A stretch of 5,233 bases of DNA from an uncultured Ruminococcus sp. GTDB taxonomy: Bacteria; Bacillota_A; Clostridia; Oscillospirales; Ruminococcaceae. The DNA lies in NCBI GenBank assembly GCA_946629405.1, contig CAMOXW010000210.1:1-5233 (forward strand). Reading direction: 5' to 3'. The translations under genes and the position numbers were made by a program. Positions 4,684-5,233 of this stretch are shown piece by piece. The notes under the pieces are model-generated. The model saw only the letters and a list, made by a program, of their open reading frames with translations, did not search any database and had not been told where the DNA came from. The number at the start of each line of letters is the position of its first letter. The first letter of the stretch is position 1.

Positions 4684-5233
4684 ATAACTTTTTCAACGTT
4701 CCCTTATAGCTGTCTTTGCCGATCTGTACAGTCACGGTAACATTGGATTCCTGCACATCGGGGGCAAGTGTGGGAGTCGGTTCAGTCTTACTGAATCCAT
4801 TCAGCCCCTTACCCTTGATGATCGTGGGGAAATCCTTGTAGCCGATATCGAAATCGACGTTGCCGTTGATGCCTGCAACCTTGCCCTTCTCGGAATGCTG
4901 CCAGATGCCGTATGCGCCGCCGTAATTGGTCTGATCGACCCAGTGCGCCAGCCAAATCGTGTAGCGGCTCTTGATGTCATCGGCGGTGTGCGTCACGAGC
5001 GAGGATGCAGAACCGTAAAGACCGACGAAGTAACCATCCTTTTCGACCTTTTCAAGGAACGCCCGCATAATGGCAGACACCTTCTCCTTACCGAGATCGA
5101 ACTGCTTCTTTTCCTCCAGATCGAAATATACCGGGAACTCGAACTGCTTCCCCTTGATGACGGACAGGAACACATCAGCCTCCAGTTCCGCTTCCTCCGG
5201 TGTCATCGCATAGGAGTACCAGTATGCGCCGAC
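4682..5233 (-). CDS. GH25 lysozyme (N-acetylmuramidase), C-terminal part (5' end beyond window)
   Basis: The frame stays open to the right edge, so the 183 visible residues are the C-terminal part. The edge begins VGAYWYSYAMTPEEAELEAD, an internal GH25 segment, so the Met in it is not the true start. GH25 enzymes cleave the beta-1,4 bond between N-acetylmuramic acid and N-acetylglucosamine in peptidoglycan. Seen here are PVYFDLE (34-40 of the fragment) with the DxE catalytic pair D38/E40, GLYGSASSL (71-79), WLAHW (94-98), and the last barrel segment GIWQH..GKVAGINGNVDFD (109-129). The first strand, which normally carries another conserved aspartate, is outside. After the barrel comes a Pro/Thr-rich linker (about 151-158) and a tail of about 25 residues ending IGKDSYKGTLKKL, which resembles tails of phage-type endolysins. 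It could be a prophage endolysin or a host autolysin; no other phage gene is visible. Confidence 0.93.
   Translation of the reverse strand, partial: VGAYWYSYAMTPEEAELEADVFLSVIKGKQFEFPVYFDLEEKKQFDLGKEKVSAIMRAFLEKVEKDGYFVGLYGSASSLVTHTADDIKSRYTIWLAHWVDQTNYGGAYGIWQHSEKGKVAGINGNVDFDIGYKDFPTIIKGKGLNGFSKTEPTPTLAPDVQESNVTVTVQIGKDSYKGTLKKL

Noticed and set aside
1..5233. CRISPR arrays, tRNA/rRNA genes, insertion sequences, attachment sites, known riboswitch classes
   Set aside because: I looked on both strands and saw no regularly spaced repeats, cloverleaf patterns, transposase or integrase motifs, or recognisable aptamer cores.

Overview
The window looks like chromosomal DNA from a Gram-positive, mid-GC Clostridia-type bacterium (Bacillota; a Ruminococcus or Oscillospiraceae-like origin is my inference). 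The support is strong GGAGG ribosome binding sites, TTGACT-N17-TATAAT-type promoters, short intergenic gaps, and the flavour of the GdhA, FolC and GH25 proteins. No rRNA, tRNA, CRISPR array, transposase or integrase is visible.

Left part (1-3655, all minus strand). Read in the direction of transcription, a near-consensus promoter at 3627-3655 drives a compact four-gene operon. It encodes a glycerol-1-phosphate dehydrogenase-like (EgsA/AraM) enzyme (2489-3553), a HAD-family phosphatase that overlaps it by ATGA (1857-2492), a 100-aa Dabb-domain protein (1536-1838), and the folate enzyme FolC (259-1524). About 130 bp separate folC from the next gene, whose first 42 codons run off the left edge (1-128). 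That N-terminus matches NADP-type glutamate dehydrogenase (gdhA). This gap holds a perfect 17-bp palindrome and a separate extended -10 promoter for gdhA.

Middle (3554-3868). This gene-free stretch is a divergent control region. The operon promoter faces left and a second TTGACT-N17-TATAAT promoter (3715-3743) faces right. An 8-bp-arm inverted repeat lies between them, and the sequences around the two -35 boxes are near mirror images.

Right part (3869-5233). The rightward promoter serves a 255-aa membrane protein of unknown function with two transmembrane helices. Its base composition is visibly more AT-rich than the operon, and a strong intrinsic terminator follows it. Converging on that terminator from the right is the 3' part of a GH25 lysozyme (muramidase) gene, cut by the window edge. 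It has a short C-terminal tail of the kind seen on phage-type endolysins.

Taken together this is mostly ordinary housekeeping and accessory chromosome. The items most worth following up are the G1P dehydrogenase/HAD pair, the symmetric divergent control region, the palindrome before gdhA and the orphan membrane protein. I see no convincing new multi-gene system.
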